A DNA stretch of 64,000 nt from Tamarix chinensis. Taxonomy: Eukaryota; Streptophyta; Magnoliopsida; Caryophyllales; Tamaricaceae. This document shows, one piece after another, positions 12,403-24,224 of this stretch. Both the position numbers and the translations under genes were made by a program. The stretch spans positions 55,413,201 through 55,477,200 of the forward strand of contig CM060181.1 of assembly GCA_030549775.1 (NCBI GenBank). Reading direction: 5' to 3'. The notes beneath the pieces were generated by a model, which saw only the letters and a program-made list of their open reading frames with translations, searched no databases and was not told the DNA's origin. Positions within the stretch are counted from its first letter, which is position 1. Each line of letters opens with the position of its first letter.

Positions 12403-13865
12403 AGATATACGCTATTCCGCAAGTGTATGGTTGTGTTATAGCATGTCAAGGTCATATCTATATGGACTTCGCAATTAATTAATTTTTTTTTTGTTATTTT
12501 AGCTATCTAGATTTGCTATAAAAAGAATGATGGAAGTAAATAGTAAACTGTCCAATAAATTACAGATGATTAGGCTATAGATGTAAACCTAGGATTGAAT
12601 TTCGGTCTCATTTTGTTTAAGAAAATGAATTATTAATGTGTTTTAGTATAGTTCAAGATTGTTGTGAACAATCAGTCAATTTTAATTCACTATCCTCTTT
12701 AAAGGTCCAAGAATGTGTCTAATATAATCCATTGACTACATTTATGACTAATAGATTAGATTAAACCTATTAAATGCCACTGATTTAAACTGTCCCTAAG
12801 AGTTAATTGTTTACTCTCATGATCAACTAGATTCCCACTCGTATATGAATTTTTTTATATTGAATTCAACTTTTCAGTCATAATCAACATCTATATATTC
12901 TTTCAAATTTGACGTATATCATTAATTTCTAATATAAGAAATAGCTGTTATGAACCATACATACGACATGTAATTTAACTCATCTTATTCATACCAAATA
13001 GAGCCTTATTCAATCCTAAAGGAAGATGATTAATCACTCATAACTTGAATAAAATGTAGATAATAAAAGTAATTGATATGCATATTATAGAATTAATAAA
13101 TAATAGAAGAGAAAAATAAAAGGATTAAACCATAGGTTGAAGATAAAATTAATGATCCGTAGAATTGAGATACACCCTCCAAAATTTTGATTAAAGAACT
13201 TAAATTACATATAAATTAAATATAGATTATAATATATTATTTTTTCTTGAGGATCATATAAAGGAATCATCCCTCCTCCTCGAAATCTATTGTGCTTCCC
13301 CTTTTTATACCCCCTTATATTTGCATATTAAATAGTGGGAGGTCGTGTGAAATAAATCATGCAAAATGGTAATAATTGTCTATTACATGGCTTTGTGAGG
13401 CTGCACTGTCTGGCCGCACAGCTTTTCGACTTAGCCTTGCCGCTTTTTAACTCTCGGCATATTATTGTGAGAGATTTGTCGAAAGTTTCACGGCTGTGTA
13501 AAGCTACACTACCTGGCCATGCAACCTTTTTTTCTCAGCAACTAAGGTATTTGGGCTAGCACGGGTGTGTAAGGTTGCATTGGCTAGTTGTGCAACACCT
13601 AAAATCTTCTTTCTCTTTCTTCCTTTGCTTCTCTTTTCAACTCTTTAACCCGCTTTACTTCTCTAATGATATTTAAGGTTGATTTTCTTTATTCAAGGTC
13701 CTCCATAATTCATAATTCTCTTCACTCCATACATTATTCCATTGAATCCTTATGTTTGTGCAATAATTTCTTGAAATCCACTCTCAAGAAAACAATAACA
13801 CAAACAAGAGACTAAATAAGACAACAAAAGTGTAGAAAAAGTAGGATAAAAATTTTAGTTTATCA
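12403..13865 (-). mobile_element. 3' LTR of element A
   Basis: Pairs with 32305-33758. Shared landmarks include TTAGCTATCTAGATTT (12499 and 32399), GATGATTAGRCTATAGATG (12566 and 32465), GAGCCTWATTCAA (about 13000 and 32910) and the CACGGCTGTGYAAGGC units (13380-13600). The sense start is at 13865 (plus-strand TTTATCA). The outer end AGATATACGC is a mutated form of TGATAGACCC seen in the other copy. The open frame 13359-13559 is repeat sequence, not a gene. Confidence 0.8.
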
Positions 13866-15879
13866 ACTCCTCCATGCTTTATCTTTTCTTGTCCTCAAGC
13901 AAAACACCAAACAACAAAAGTGGAAAGAAAGATAGAAGGGAATGGGACCAAAGCCTCAGATGATATAACTTACTATATAGGTAAAACAAAACAAAAAAGC
14001 CAGATCAACCCATATTGCGAGTGTTAATAGTAAGAAAATGATCATAATGTTGTGAAAACTTATTAAATCCTAACTCCCAAATCAGTATAAGTATAACACT
14101 CTAAGAAGATTTGGGATCACTTAGATGCTTATCCTTATATGACAAGGATTAATAAGGTAGTAGACTTTATCACATTAGGTAAGTATAAACTCTCTATACT
14201 CATGTGTATAGGTTTATCTCAAAATTCTCTCATCTGATCATGATCGACCATAGGATTGCATGTACTTTCATTCTCTACCACTCGAAAAAATTGCTATGCA
14301 ATACAAAAATCATAAGGTCTTATAAAAGGTGTAATGGGGATTGGGTAAAAGGTAGGGTAAGTCTAGGATTGTAGCTAAAGGCCCAAAAACAAATGGAGCG
14401 ATAGTAAGAAGAAAAATATATCCCAAGCTCTAAGATTAGTGATTTGTCACCATACCCCAAAGTAAACTAACAAGACCTCTATCATTAATCCATCCCTTCC
14501 TACATAAATCATATAATTAAATTGCTCATAACTCAATGTCAACTCTTTTATTATTTTCTTAATCCTCTATCCCTCTCTATCTCTCTTTCTCTCGTTCACT
14601 CTTCTTTTTAAATTCTCTTACTTCTTCCTTCTCTCTCTTTTTCCTTTTTTTAAAAAGAGAGAAATACAAGAAAAAGGGAGCTTCATTTCTAGTCATTTTC
14701 TAACCATAAAAATCTACTAACTTCTTCTTCATTACCCTCCCATTCATATACTTGACCTTCCTACATTCAAATACATTAAAGAGTTATTGTTCCTTAGTTT
14801 TTAGACAAGAACTAGGTAATAACTCAGAAATAAGGTCACCAATGTAGGTTTTTGATTAAATAATAAGGCCAAAGGCTCAAAGAGGTTAAGAAAAGGGATT
14901 AAATACCATTTGGTAGGTTGTTTGGCTAATGTAGCTAAGAAAAGAAAAAATTCCCTTAATCATCTTAATGAATACATAGATCATATGTGACCTTGAAGAG
15001 AATTCATGCAAGTTCTAGTTTCACATATCAGGGGAGAATACACACAGTAAAGGATCAGTAAGATGGTAAAAGTGATGGATAGTTTATAAGGACCAAGATC
15101 TCACTAGTTCTTTTGCTACTAATTCTAATTCCTATGTCTCGGTTTAGATTGGTAAATCAAATAAGATGAACCTCTAGAATGTTAATGTATTAAATGGTTT
15201 AAGAGCCTATCAATCAATGAGTTAATGCTTAAAAACATTTCAAAACATTTTTCCTTATACTTTCTTGCAATCTATATGTCTCACTAGTACATAATTAAGT
15301 TATGTAGAAAGTTATATCAATTTTCCATCATCAACTAAACATTTCCCAAATCTCCATTTTTTTTATCTTTTCTTCCAAGGGAACACCAAACAAACAGAGA
15401 AAAGTAAAATGAGAAAAGCAATGAAAAAGGAAAGAAAAAAAGCTAACAAGAATCCCCTTATGCTTAGATAATATATTATCCTCAATGTGAGGGTAAAAAG
15501 GGGAAGGAGAGAGAAGGGAACTCACTGTGGGGGCAATGGGGGTGGAAACTGTGCTCAAGATTCCATTGATACATTTGTTGTATCATAGGATTGGCAATTT
15601 AGGCCTCTAGCATAATGAAGTGTGCATTGATACACTAAAATTGGGCATCATAAGATGTGCTATAAGAAGTAGAAGGGTCTAGATCCATGACAAAGGATAG
15701 GGGTGGAGGAAGAGGAAGTAAGGAAGAAGAAGGGGATTCATCTTTGGCATTTGGTTGCTCTTCCTAAGGAGGGGGGGTGTTGAATTAGGTGGGGTGTAGT
15801 TGGAGAAGGTAACTAGTTGGCGTCTCCGTTATCAATTAGAGTGGTAAGGGCTCTATTTGGTAATGGATACAATGCTTCC
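13866..15879 (-). mobile_element. 3' non-coding region and polypurine tract of element A
   Basis: Directly next to the LTR, the minus strand reads TGAGGACAAG...GCATGGAGGAGT, the Athila-type polypurine tract (13866-13900). A second, similar motif (TTGAGGATAATATATTATC then AAGCATAAGGGGATTC) lies at about 15445-15490, and B has the same arrangement at about 34985-35035. In between is pyrimidine-rich and AT-rich sequence with a (CT)n patch near 14560-14650. The frame 15331-15558 is low complexity. No gene recognised. Confidence 0.65.
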
Positions 15880-16530
15880 TAGATATAGTAAAGGTGATAT
15901 TGCAACCAGTCTTGCACAGTGAGCTTCATGTTTATGCAATTCCTTATCCCTAGATATGTATTTAGGAGGTTAAATAGGATATGCTCGATGTTGTATCCAA
16001 GCCTTCGAGAAATGTATGATATAACTGATAATGTTAGTGCTAACATTACTGAGGTGATCCACCAGATAATACCCTCCATAGATGGCACCATTCCAGAGCA
16101 TATAATTGATAGCCCATAGTTCGAGTTTTCATACATTCCCTTGGCTCTCATCTAGTCCCGGCCAATAGCCATTGGACATACCTTAATGCAAGGTTGTAGA
16201 TCATAGAGGCCTTAGTGTGCTATCGATTGTAAGGCCTAGCAGCACAACCCCACTTTGGCATGGATATTTGGGCCTAAAAAGCCTAAAGATCATAGAATTA
16301 GCAATCCTACGATAAAGTCTTAGCCTTATAGTAGGGAAATAAAGTAATTTAAAGAATTGTGATAGTGACATAGCATGAGAGTCATTAATGAATCTAAAAG
16401 ACACAGATTCCTGATTTGCTTGAAAGTAAAGGAGCTAAGGAACTCAAGGGTGAGTCCCTTGCTCGTATGTTCAAAATGAGTAAAGAAGAGGGAGAGACTA
16501 CCTATAGTAATCAAATACTCAAAATTATCT
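15880..16530 (-). pseudogene. Athila env-position ORF relic ('putative plant transposon protein' type)
   Basis: Minus-strand translation with stops gives FRFINDSHAMSLSQFFKLL, RLYRRIANSMIFRLFRPKYP, then GNV.KLELWAI and GGYYLVDHLSNVST. The pattern (F.L....MSL..F...LG, then RKLEL..LWAI...., then GYYLVDHL..V) is that of the poorly understood protein encoded between pol and the 3' LTR in Athila and related plant elements, sometimes called env-like. Its function is not established. Position, just downstream of the integrase, agrees. I recognise it by motif memory only; a profile search would settle it. Confidence 0.6.
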
Positions 16531-17829
16531 TAAATCCCTAACTTCTCGAGATACGTTCAATTGATATATTGAGTGGACATTATGTTTCAAGAAGATATGG
16601 CCTCCTAATGCTCTTGGTGGACCAAGCAGGCAAATATGATGCCATAGGGATTCAATGGTCAAGTATTTGAGGATCTACCTTATCTTCAAGGTAATCGTTA
16701 CAGTATTCATGATGATTCTCCTTCGGCTCCTACAATGGTAGAATTGGTATGCTTTTTCAAGGCCATATGCAAGAAAAACCTACAAATCTGAAATTAAAAG
16801 ACCAAAGATCAAAAGGAATTTAATAAAAATGGTCTTATAAGTATCAAATATATAATAAAGATAAATAAAAAATGATTTATCCAACTAATTAGGGGAGAAA
16901 GGAAATCGAACCACAATGAAACTCAATTTATGCAATGCACGGGTGAATGGTGAAGATGTTGCAATGGTTGTGATAGTGGTGCACGGTAGAAGTTGTGTAG
17001 GGTATGCCGAAGTGTGCAGGGTGTTGAGGGTGTATAGTGTGGTTGTGTAGTGTGTTTGTACAGATGTGCACAGTGATGCAGTGGTCTTTGAGGGTGTGTA
17101 GAGGTGTAGGGTTCCTACAGTGGTGTGGTGGTCATATAGGGTGTGTGAACTATAGGGGTTGTGGTGGACGATAGTGCAAGCTATAGTAGAGGTGGAGGAA
17201 AGTGTTGGTGGTGCTTTGATTTAGGTGGTTAGGGCTTGGAAATTTCAAGTGTAATGAATTGGAGGCAAAGAAAATGCATGCACGAGGGAAGATCGGGGCG
17301 TGCATATATATATAAGCAATTTGCACGGGCGTGTAAAACTACACGGCTCGGCAATGCGTCACTTTTGGTCTCATAAAGTGTGGAAATGGAGTGACACGGG
17401 TGTGCTAATTAACAATAGCCAGGCTGTGCAAGATGTTTATTATTGCAGAAAAAGTTTAGGCATAGAAGCACAGTCGTGCTTGATTGGCATGCCCCATCCA
17501 AGTGTGATTCCTAGTCTCACAAAAATTAGGGAAGAATGTCACATGGCCATTAGTTAGGTTATGCCTAGGCCATTAGATACTATTGTTTGAGATTTTCCTT
17601 CCCCAGGGGTTGCATGAGCGTGCGTCAAGGCGTTCCTAGGCTGTCCAACACCCATTTTAGCTTATTTTTGGCCTACTTTACCCCAAACTTGCTATATTTC
17701 TTGGACTTTCTTCTCCCTAACTCATAGCATAAAAAGTACTACTGAAACATCGCAACGGAAAGGAAAAAAATGAAAAGTAAAATGAAGACAAAAGAAAAAT
17801 AAAGATGGAAATGAAAGAGAGAGAACATA
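16531..17829. repeat. GT-rich stretch and CACGG/GTGCA minisatellite between integrase and env-like ORF of A
   Basis: 16930-17215 is strongly GT-rich on the plus strand (runs such as GTGTAGTGTGTTTGTACAG). 17310-17640 holds diverged units such as GCACGGGCGTGTAAAACTAC and CACGGGTGTGC. Related units occur in both A LTRs (13380-13600, 33280-33480), in LTR L (57115-57330) and in LTR H (60870-61080). The open frame 17300-17557 is translated repeat. No coding family recognised. Confidence 0.6.
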
Positions 17830-18323
17830 AAAACTTGGGTTGCCTCCCAACAAGTGCTTGTTTAAGGTATTTAGCTTGACCACGTTTACTCACTTTTTCT
17901 ATCAGAGAATCGGTAAGGTAAGGCTTCAATATTTGACCATTAACTTTGAAAATGCCAGTGCGCTCGCTCTAAATATCCATAGCCTCAAATGGATATACCT
18001 TGCGAACATGGAATGGCCCCGACCATCTAGAACAAAGCTTTCTAGGGAAAAGCTTGTGGTGTGAATTAAAAGAGTACAGAATCTCCTTCATGAAATTCTT
18101 TTTAAACAATATGCCTATCATGCCACTCATTGGTTCTCTCCTTGTATATTTGTATAACTTGTCAAGCTCATTTAGTTCAAGCTTCCTCCTTTCTTCGGTA
18201 GCTTTCAAATCATAATAAATCATTTTTATTACCCAAAATGCCTTATGCTCAACTTCAATGGGTAGATGATAGGATTTTCCACATACTAACCAGAAGGGTG
18301 TCATTCTAATCAATGTCTTATAG
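17830..18323 (-). pseudogene. Athila-type integrase C-terminus of element A, cut by C
   Basis: Minus-strand product contains YKTLIRMTPFWLVCGK, YHLPIEVEHKAFW, LNELDKL, LFPRKLCSRWSGPFHV and, after a stop, FKVNGQILKPYL, finishing with LKQALVGRQPKFL. These match the end of the Athila-group integrase and pol tail (TPF.LV.GK..HLPVE.EHKA.W, then SRW.GPF.V, then FKVNGQ.LK). The N-terminal side stops exactly at the terminus of element C at 18324. The open frame that runs on to 18487 enters the LTR and is chimeric. Confidence 0.85.
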
Positions 18324-18398
18324 TGTAACACCCCAAAATTTACACATTTTTTTAAACAATACTTATAAATTAAAATAGTAAAATGGATGTTACCGCCA

Positions 18399-18444
18399 CA
18401 CTTAGTACCAGACCGGTTCACTCCTACCGTTCTAGTACCAAGTG
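18399..18444. promoter_or_regulatory. Conserved LTR quasi-palindrome, copy in C 3' LTR
   Basis: Arms CACTTAGTACCAGACCGGT (18399-18417) and ACCGTTCTAGTACCAAGTG (18426-18444) are near reverse complements (16 of 19) around TCACTCCT. The same 46-bp unit is in D, F and the C 5' LTR, about 75-145 bp from the LTR's sense end. Function unknown. Confidence 0.8.
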
Positions 18445-18808
18445 CTAAGGCTAAGAAAACACTACATATAATATTATTAATAATCAAAATTCATAAATAC
18501 GGAAATCAGAGTAAGTATAAGTCTTCACATAACTCAAAATTCTGGTTGTTGTCTTTCAGGGAATAAAAATAAAAATAATAATAAAATTATTTCTGCAGGC
18601 TCAAACATAATTAAAAGATAACACGAGAAATAATCTCAAAGGAAAGATCGGCCACACCACTCCTAGGATATTGAATCCATCCCAATCATCATTCGGCCCC
18701 ACTTGATGTCCCATAGACATTAATAGCATCAAAATAAGTGTCCCCTACCAGCAACACATCAAATAGGCCTCTGCTCAAGGGAATGAGAAGCACCCATGAA
18801 AAGGGTGA

Positions 18809-18827
18809 TCAGTACACTTGGTACTGA
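18809..18827. promoter_or_regulatory. Conserved inverted repeat TCAGTAC-N5-GTACTGA, C 3' LTR
   Basis: Perfect 7-bp arms around ACTTG. Equivalents lie at the corresponding LTR position in D (25748-25765) and, with changes, in F (48715-48732) and E (42431-42447). It lies about 365 bp inward of the 46-bp quasi-palindrome. Confidence 0.7.
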
Positions 18828-19409
18828 GTAAGGTGACCGACAAGAGGGAGAAATTAGGAAAAAGAGAAGAACCGGGCCGGTCGGCGTTGGTTATAAGTTT
18901 CTTCAATAAAACGTAGTGTCCCAAGGAAATAAAAAACAAAATGCAGCGTCTCAACTGCAGAAGAAAGAAAAAGAAGGAGCGGCACTAGGCCGCAGGAGAA
19001 GGAAGGAAAAGAAGAAGGATTGGGTGGCGCGAGAGAAAAAAAAAGAAAAAGAAGAAAAGAAAGAAAAAGAAAGGAAAAGGAGGGAAGAAAAAGAAAAAGG
19101 AAAATTTAAGTGGTTTGGGGTTAAATAAATTAATTAGAATATTTTGGGTATTTGAAATAAAAATTTTTAAATAAAATAATATTAAATTTCCTTTTTATGC
19201 TAATTTAGGATTTTTAAAAGACTTTTCCTAAATTCCTTTTTAATTAGCAAAAATACCAATTTTTCCCTTATAAAATATATTTATAAATTCCTTATTAATT
19301 TTTCCTAAATAAATCCTTCCCATTCCAAATTAATTAATTAATTAATTAATTTCCTAATAAATTCTTATTTAATTATATTTCTTAAAATAAATATTTTTGG
19401 GGCATTTCA

Positions 19410-19560
19410 TAACGACCTCCTTAAAAACAGACTTTGTCCCCGAAGTCTCCTACAGCTCTCTAGGGTTAGGGTTAGGGAATTCTAAGCATCTAGAATAACA
19501 CATTACTAACTACACTTAAATTAACTACCCCTTTAAGGACAAACTAGATAAAAAGAATCT
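19410..19560 (-). mobile_element. Polypurine tract and 3' untranslated end of C
   Basis: On the minus strand GACTTCGGGGACAAAGTC is followed by TTTTTAAGGAGGTCGTTA and then the LTR start TGAAATGCC. A GGGGAC(G/A)AA...TTTAAGGxGG motif immediately before the LTR is typical of plant chromoviruses; the A/G-rich run primes plus-strand synthesis. The segment also carries TAGGGTTAGGGTTAGGG at 19461-19477. Confidence 0.8.
19461..19477 (+). repeat. Short telomere-like run (TTAGGG type)
   Basis: TAGGGTTAGGGTTAGGG, about three TTAGGG units, in the 3' end of C. Too short to be a telomere; most plants use TTTAGGG. Probably chance or local slippage. Confidence 0.7.
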
Positions 19561-20850
19561 AACCTACAGCGAAAAGCTCTGGATATGCTTCTTGCATATC
19601 TTTCTTGGTCTCCCAAGTAGCTTCCTCGGATCCATGTTGACTCTATAAGATCTTAACAAGAGGGACTGAACTCGTACGAGTATTCCTTAGCTTAGTGTTG
19701 AGAATCCGCACCGGTCGCTCCTCATAAGTCAGCGAATTATCTAATTCAATTTCATTTGGTTGGATTACATGCGAGGGATCGGCAACATACTTCCGCAGCT
19801 AGGAAATGTGGATCACGTTATGCACTCATGCCAACTCTGGAGGAAGAGCCAATCTTTAAGCAACTTCACCTACTCACTCCAATATCTCATAAGGACCAAT
19901 ATACCTAGGGCTCAACTTCCCTTTCCTTCCGAACCTTTGTACCCCTTTAGTAGGCGAAACTCTCAACAACACTTTGTCTCCAAACTCAAAATCTCCATCA
20001 CTAGGCCTCTGATCGACATAACTTTTTTTTGGCTCTAAGCTTCTTTCATTCAGCCCTAGATCTATCGGACCTGATGAGTCATATCTTTGATCATTTCTGG
20101 TCCCAACACAATCGTCTTGCTGATGTCGCTCCAACACAAAGTAGTCCTGCTCTTCCGTCCATAGAATGCTTCAAAGGGAGCCATCTCAATACTGGCATGA
20201 TAACTGTTATTATATGAGAACTCTACTAGATGCAAGCGCTCCTCCCAACATCCCTGGAAATCCAGCACGCAAGCCCTTAACATATCCTCCAAGGTCTGAA
20301 TAGTCCGCTCTGTCTGTCTGTCCGTGGTAGGGTGAAAAGTTGTGCTCATCTTCAATTTGGTCCCCAAAACTTCCTACAGCTTCCCCCAAAAGTGAGAGAG
20401 GAACCTCAAATCTCGATCTAAAAAAATATCCTTTGGAACCCCATGACGGCTAACCACAAACTTCATATAAGCGCTTGCCTACTATTCCATACTCCACGTG
20501 GACTTCATAGGTATGAACACAACTGAATTGGTCAATCTATCAACAATAACCCAGATAGTATCAAAGCCGCTTCGGGTCCTCGGTAAACCACTCACAAAGT
20601 TCATAGAAATGGAGTCCCATTTCCACCTCGGCACCTCCAAAGATGGAAGTAACCCCGCTGGTCTCCGATGTTCAATCTTGACCTTCTGACTCACAAGACA
20701 CCAGGATACAAAATCAACTACTTCTCGCTTCATATGTGGCCACCAATACACCTTTTTGAGGTCCTTATATAGCTTAGATCCTCTTAGGTGAACCGAATAG
20801 GGATTCTGATGTCCTTCCTCCATAATACAACGCTTAAGCTTCAGACAACT
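19561..20850 (-). pseudogene. Integrase and chromodomain-region of element C
   Basis: Minus-strand reading gives NPYSVHLRGSKLYKDLKKVYWW and CLVSQKVKIEHRRPAGLL (zinc-binding end, second Cys changed to Ser), [72 protein letters not shown], then ADPSHVIQP, LTYEERPVRIL and EEATWETKKDMQ. Integrase inserts the cDNA; the EEATWE stretch belongs to the C-terminal chromodomain-like part of Tekay/Del elements and is thought to guide targeting to heterochromatin. Several stops and frameshifts split it into frames at 20482-20823, 20062-20367 and 19874-20137. Confidence 0.9.
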
Positions 20851-22069
20851 CTATGGCACATACCAACGACCCCTAAATCGAATATTTCCATCCCTATGGA
20901 TTCTGAACCCCTCTACTTTGCCTTCATACATCTTCAATCTGATTCTTTCCAGCTTAATATCTCTAACCTGTCCAGCTCGAATCTATTCAAATATAGTTGG
21001 AGTGAGTGTCAAGGCGTTCATATGGGCTTCGAGGTCTTCCTACTGAATCATCTCAATCTCCAGATCTGATAACTCCCTTATCGTCCAATCAGAAACCACA
21101 CAACACAGCATAGAATGTGCAGTCTTCCTACTTAGTGCATCGGCAACTATGTTGGCCTTACGCTCATGGTAGGTCAACTCAATATCATAATCATTCACAA
21201 GCTCCAACCATCTTCTCTACCTCAATTTGAGTTCCTTCTACGTGAAAATATACTTGAGACTCTTGTGATCTGTAAAGAATTTACACTTTGCCCCATATAG
21301 ATAATGTCTCCAAATCTTTAAGGCGAACACAACAGTAGCTAACTCGAGATCATGTGTGGGATAGTTCTGCTCATGTTTCTTCAATTGTCATGAGGCATAA
21401 GCTACCACTTTACCTTTCTACATCAACATGCATCCCAACCCATGCTTGGATGCATCACTGTAGACCTCAAAATCCTCAGTCCCCTTGGGTAAAGTTAACA
21501 CCGGTGTAGAAGTCAACCTTTTCTTCAACTCTCGGAAAGCTTCTTCACAAGCTTCATCCCACTGGAACTTCGTAGTCTTCTTTAGGAGATTAGTCAACAG
21601 TCTGGCGATCTTGGAAAAGTTCTGCACAAATCATGTATAATAACCAGCTAAACCCAGAATACTTTGATTCTTCGATATGTTCATAGGGGGCTTCCACTCT
21701 GTGATGGTCATAATCTTAGCTGGGTCCACAACCACTCCCTTAGCTAATACAATGTGACCAAGGAAGGCTACCTCCTAGAGACAAAACCCACACTTTGACA
21801 GCTTCACATGTAGATGATGTTCTCTCAATGTGCTCAAAATGGTGCGTAGATGTTGTTCGTGCTCCTCATTTTCCTAGGAATACACCAGAATATCATCAAT
21901 AAACACCACCACAAACTAGTCTAAGAAAGGTCTGAATATCCTCATCATCAAATCCATGAACACTGTGGGGGTATTTGTAACTCCAAAAGCCATCACTGTA
22001 AATTCATAATTCCCATACCAGGTACAGAATGCAGTCTTCATAATATCAACATCAGCGATCCTCAACTGA
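20851..22069 (-). pseudogene. Reverse transcriptase (3' half) and RNase H of element C
   Basis: Continuing from the D insertion point: [32 protein letters not shown], the catalytic box FIDDILVYS (FIDD at 21903-21892), HHLHVKLSKCGFC, VQNFSKIARLLTNLLKK, FEVYSDASKHGLGCML (RNase H Asp), [34 protein letters not shown] and [26 protein letters not shown]. Motif order and spacing match plant chromovirus RT-RNase H, which copies the element RNA and removes the template. Stops after FLD and elsewhere make it inactive. Confidence 0.9.
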
Positions 22070-22439
22070 TGGTATGTAATCCCCCGAATTTTTAAAAGCC
22101 TATAATTTAATAAATACATTTTATTTGGGATAAATTAGCCTTTAAATCTATTTATTTTAATTATTTTATGGACTTTTGAGTAAATAAAATTAGGTATAAA
22201 TATTTAATAAATTAAAATAAATATTTTATTATTTTATCATGCCCTTTTTATTGAATAATTTTTCAAACCATTATTTTACTAAATTATTCTTTTAAACCTT
22301 TATATTTGAATTATATTAAATTAAATTATTAAATAAATTTATTACCCAAAAATATTTTACTTTATTATTTATAAATTAAATTATTTTAATTAAAACCATT
22401 TTTCCTTTTTCCCTCTTTCCTTCTTTTTCCCTTTTCTTT

Positions 22440-23585
22440 CTTTTTTCATTTTCCTTCTTTTGGCCGCTGGTTGGCCAGCCTACCCCTTCTCCCTTCCTAC
22501 GTCGGGCCGCAGGCCCACTCTTCCCCCTGCCTTCTCCCACGTGAACCAGCCGCCCCCTCTTTCTTTCTTCCTTTCTTGCTCAACCGGGCTGACCCGCGTC
22601 TCTTCTTCTTCAGCCGCCCGTCGCGCACTCAGCCCCTTCCCCAATTCTCCTTCTTTCTTCTTCCCTTTGTCTTCTTCCTCCATCATCGGCGAGAATCCCG
22701 ACCATTCTCTACCATCTCTACCATTCCAACCTATAACCCCTCTCCCCTATTGACCTCCCTAACTCTCTCTCTCTCTCTCCCGCCATTCTCTGCCCCATAC
22801 CGGCCCCACTATTCTCCTTCCCTACTCCCTCCCATGGCCATTCCTCTACCACCCTAACACCATCCCCGAGCTCCCTATCCCCTCCTCTCTCTCCTTATTC
22901 TTTTTCTTCTTCACTTCCCATTGCATTCAGGAATTTTTTTTCGAACCTTATTCCTTACCCGAGCCTTTTCTTTTCTCCCTTTCTTCTCCTCCCCTTTCTC
23001 CCCTGTTTTTGTTTCGCCACCTAGCTCTGCCACTTCTTCTGCCTTAAACACCACTTGCACCACCTCCTGCCACCCTCTACCTCACCCTCAAGCCATCACA
23101 ACCCCATCAAGCCACCTCGTAGCCCCCATTCTTCCTCCTCTCCTCTTTTTCTCTTATCTTCCTCCCTTCTCGGTAACCACCCAACACCGCCATATTCTGC
23201 CGCCTTTCTACCATTTCTGCTGCCAAATGAGCCACCACATTACTCCTTGTAACCCCCTATACCACCCCCCATCCTCCTTTGGTTGAAACCGTCACCCAAA
23301 AGCCTCCATTTTTCCCTCCCCATTTTCCTTCCTCACTAGCCTCCATCTCGACCCCCTCTCGGCAGCCTCTCTGCCACCTCCGCCTCCACCTTTAGTTGTC
23401 GTCAACCCATCCCCGACCACCACTTACACCCCCTCCCCACCTCTACATCCTTCCCTTGCTTTAAATCCTCCCCCACATGCCTCTTTTCCTAGCCTAAAAA
23501 CCTTAACCCGAAATTGCCCATTTTTCCTCTCTTCACCACCTTCGAGCCCCCCTCCTCCTCATTCTTTGCATGCAGCTCATGCTGC
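22440..23585 (+). repeat. Pyrimidine-rich block of LTR D
   Basis: About 1.1 kb dominated by C and T on the LTR sense strand (CCTTCTTT, CTCTCTCTCTCTC, CCACC motifs), yielding Pro/Ser/Leu-rich frames at 22460-22857 and 22921-23286 that have no start context or family similarity. Equivalent blocks occur in every better preserved long LTR here. Probably the U3 or leader part of the LTR; whether it is transcribed cannot be seen. Confidence 0.75.
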
Positions 23586-24224
23586 ATTAGCAACATGAGT
23601 TTCTGGATTTCTTGATCTATTTATTTAATAATTTTAAGGTATAATTATATTTTAATTTAATTATTTGATTAATTAAGTGTTATAAAGTTTTGTACTTTGA
23701 TTTTATTATTTTTAATGTAATAAGTCTTGGTATTATTTTTAGGTATTGGTTTTGATAATCAAAGCTTGAACCTTTAACCGGAATACCAGTAAGGTTTGTT
23801 TTTACAGGAATTGAGGTAATCGTTAAATTCCACTTAAATGCATGGAGTAACATATGTTAGTACATTAGGATTTTTAATATATTATTATGCTTGGTTCATG
23901 TTGTTTAATATGATATATGTGGTTCTTGTATTGATTGATGAAAAAAGAAGTATGATAGATTATTGCTAGGTATGGAAATATTATTTAGGATAAGACTTTG
24001 GTTGTTAATGAAAATGTTAAGTATCAACCATGTTATATTATGCTACTGTGATCCTTAATGCATGATTAATATTTTGGGAGCCTTAGGGGATTTAGTAAGG
24101 TATCTTGTACAAGAGTATGGCCTAATATATATATGGGTACTGATAATGTTATATTAATTATAAGAGTTGTGGATGAGGTATTAATATTAATATTTTATAT
24201 AGTAATAATAATAATTTAATATAA

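Larger units (their letters stand above)
18324..19409 (-). mobile_element. 3' LTR of C, internally deleted
   Basis: The plus strand begins TGTAACACCCC and ends GGGGCATTTCA, so the sense LTR runs TGAAATGCCCC...GGGGTGTTACA. The first 520 bp align closely with 28411-28940. After GTACTGAGTAAGGTGACC it jumps to a short purine stretch and the AT-rich LTR start, so about 3 kb of the usual LTR interior is missing. The open frame 18916-19128 is the purine stretch (Lys/Glu/Arg) and not a gene. Confidence 0.85.

Noticed and set aside
19461..19477. Interstitial telomere or chromosome end
   Set aside because: Only about three TTAGGG units, inside the 3' end of a retrotransposon.
22460..23286. Pro-rich extensin-like proteins
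   Set aside because: Lies in the pyrimidine block of LTR D; no signal peptide, no SPPPP repeat, no gene structure.
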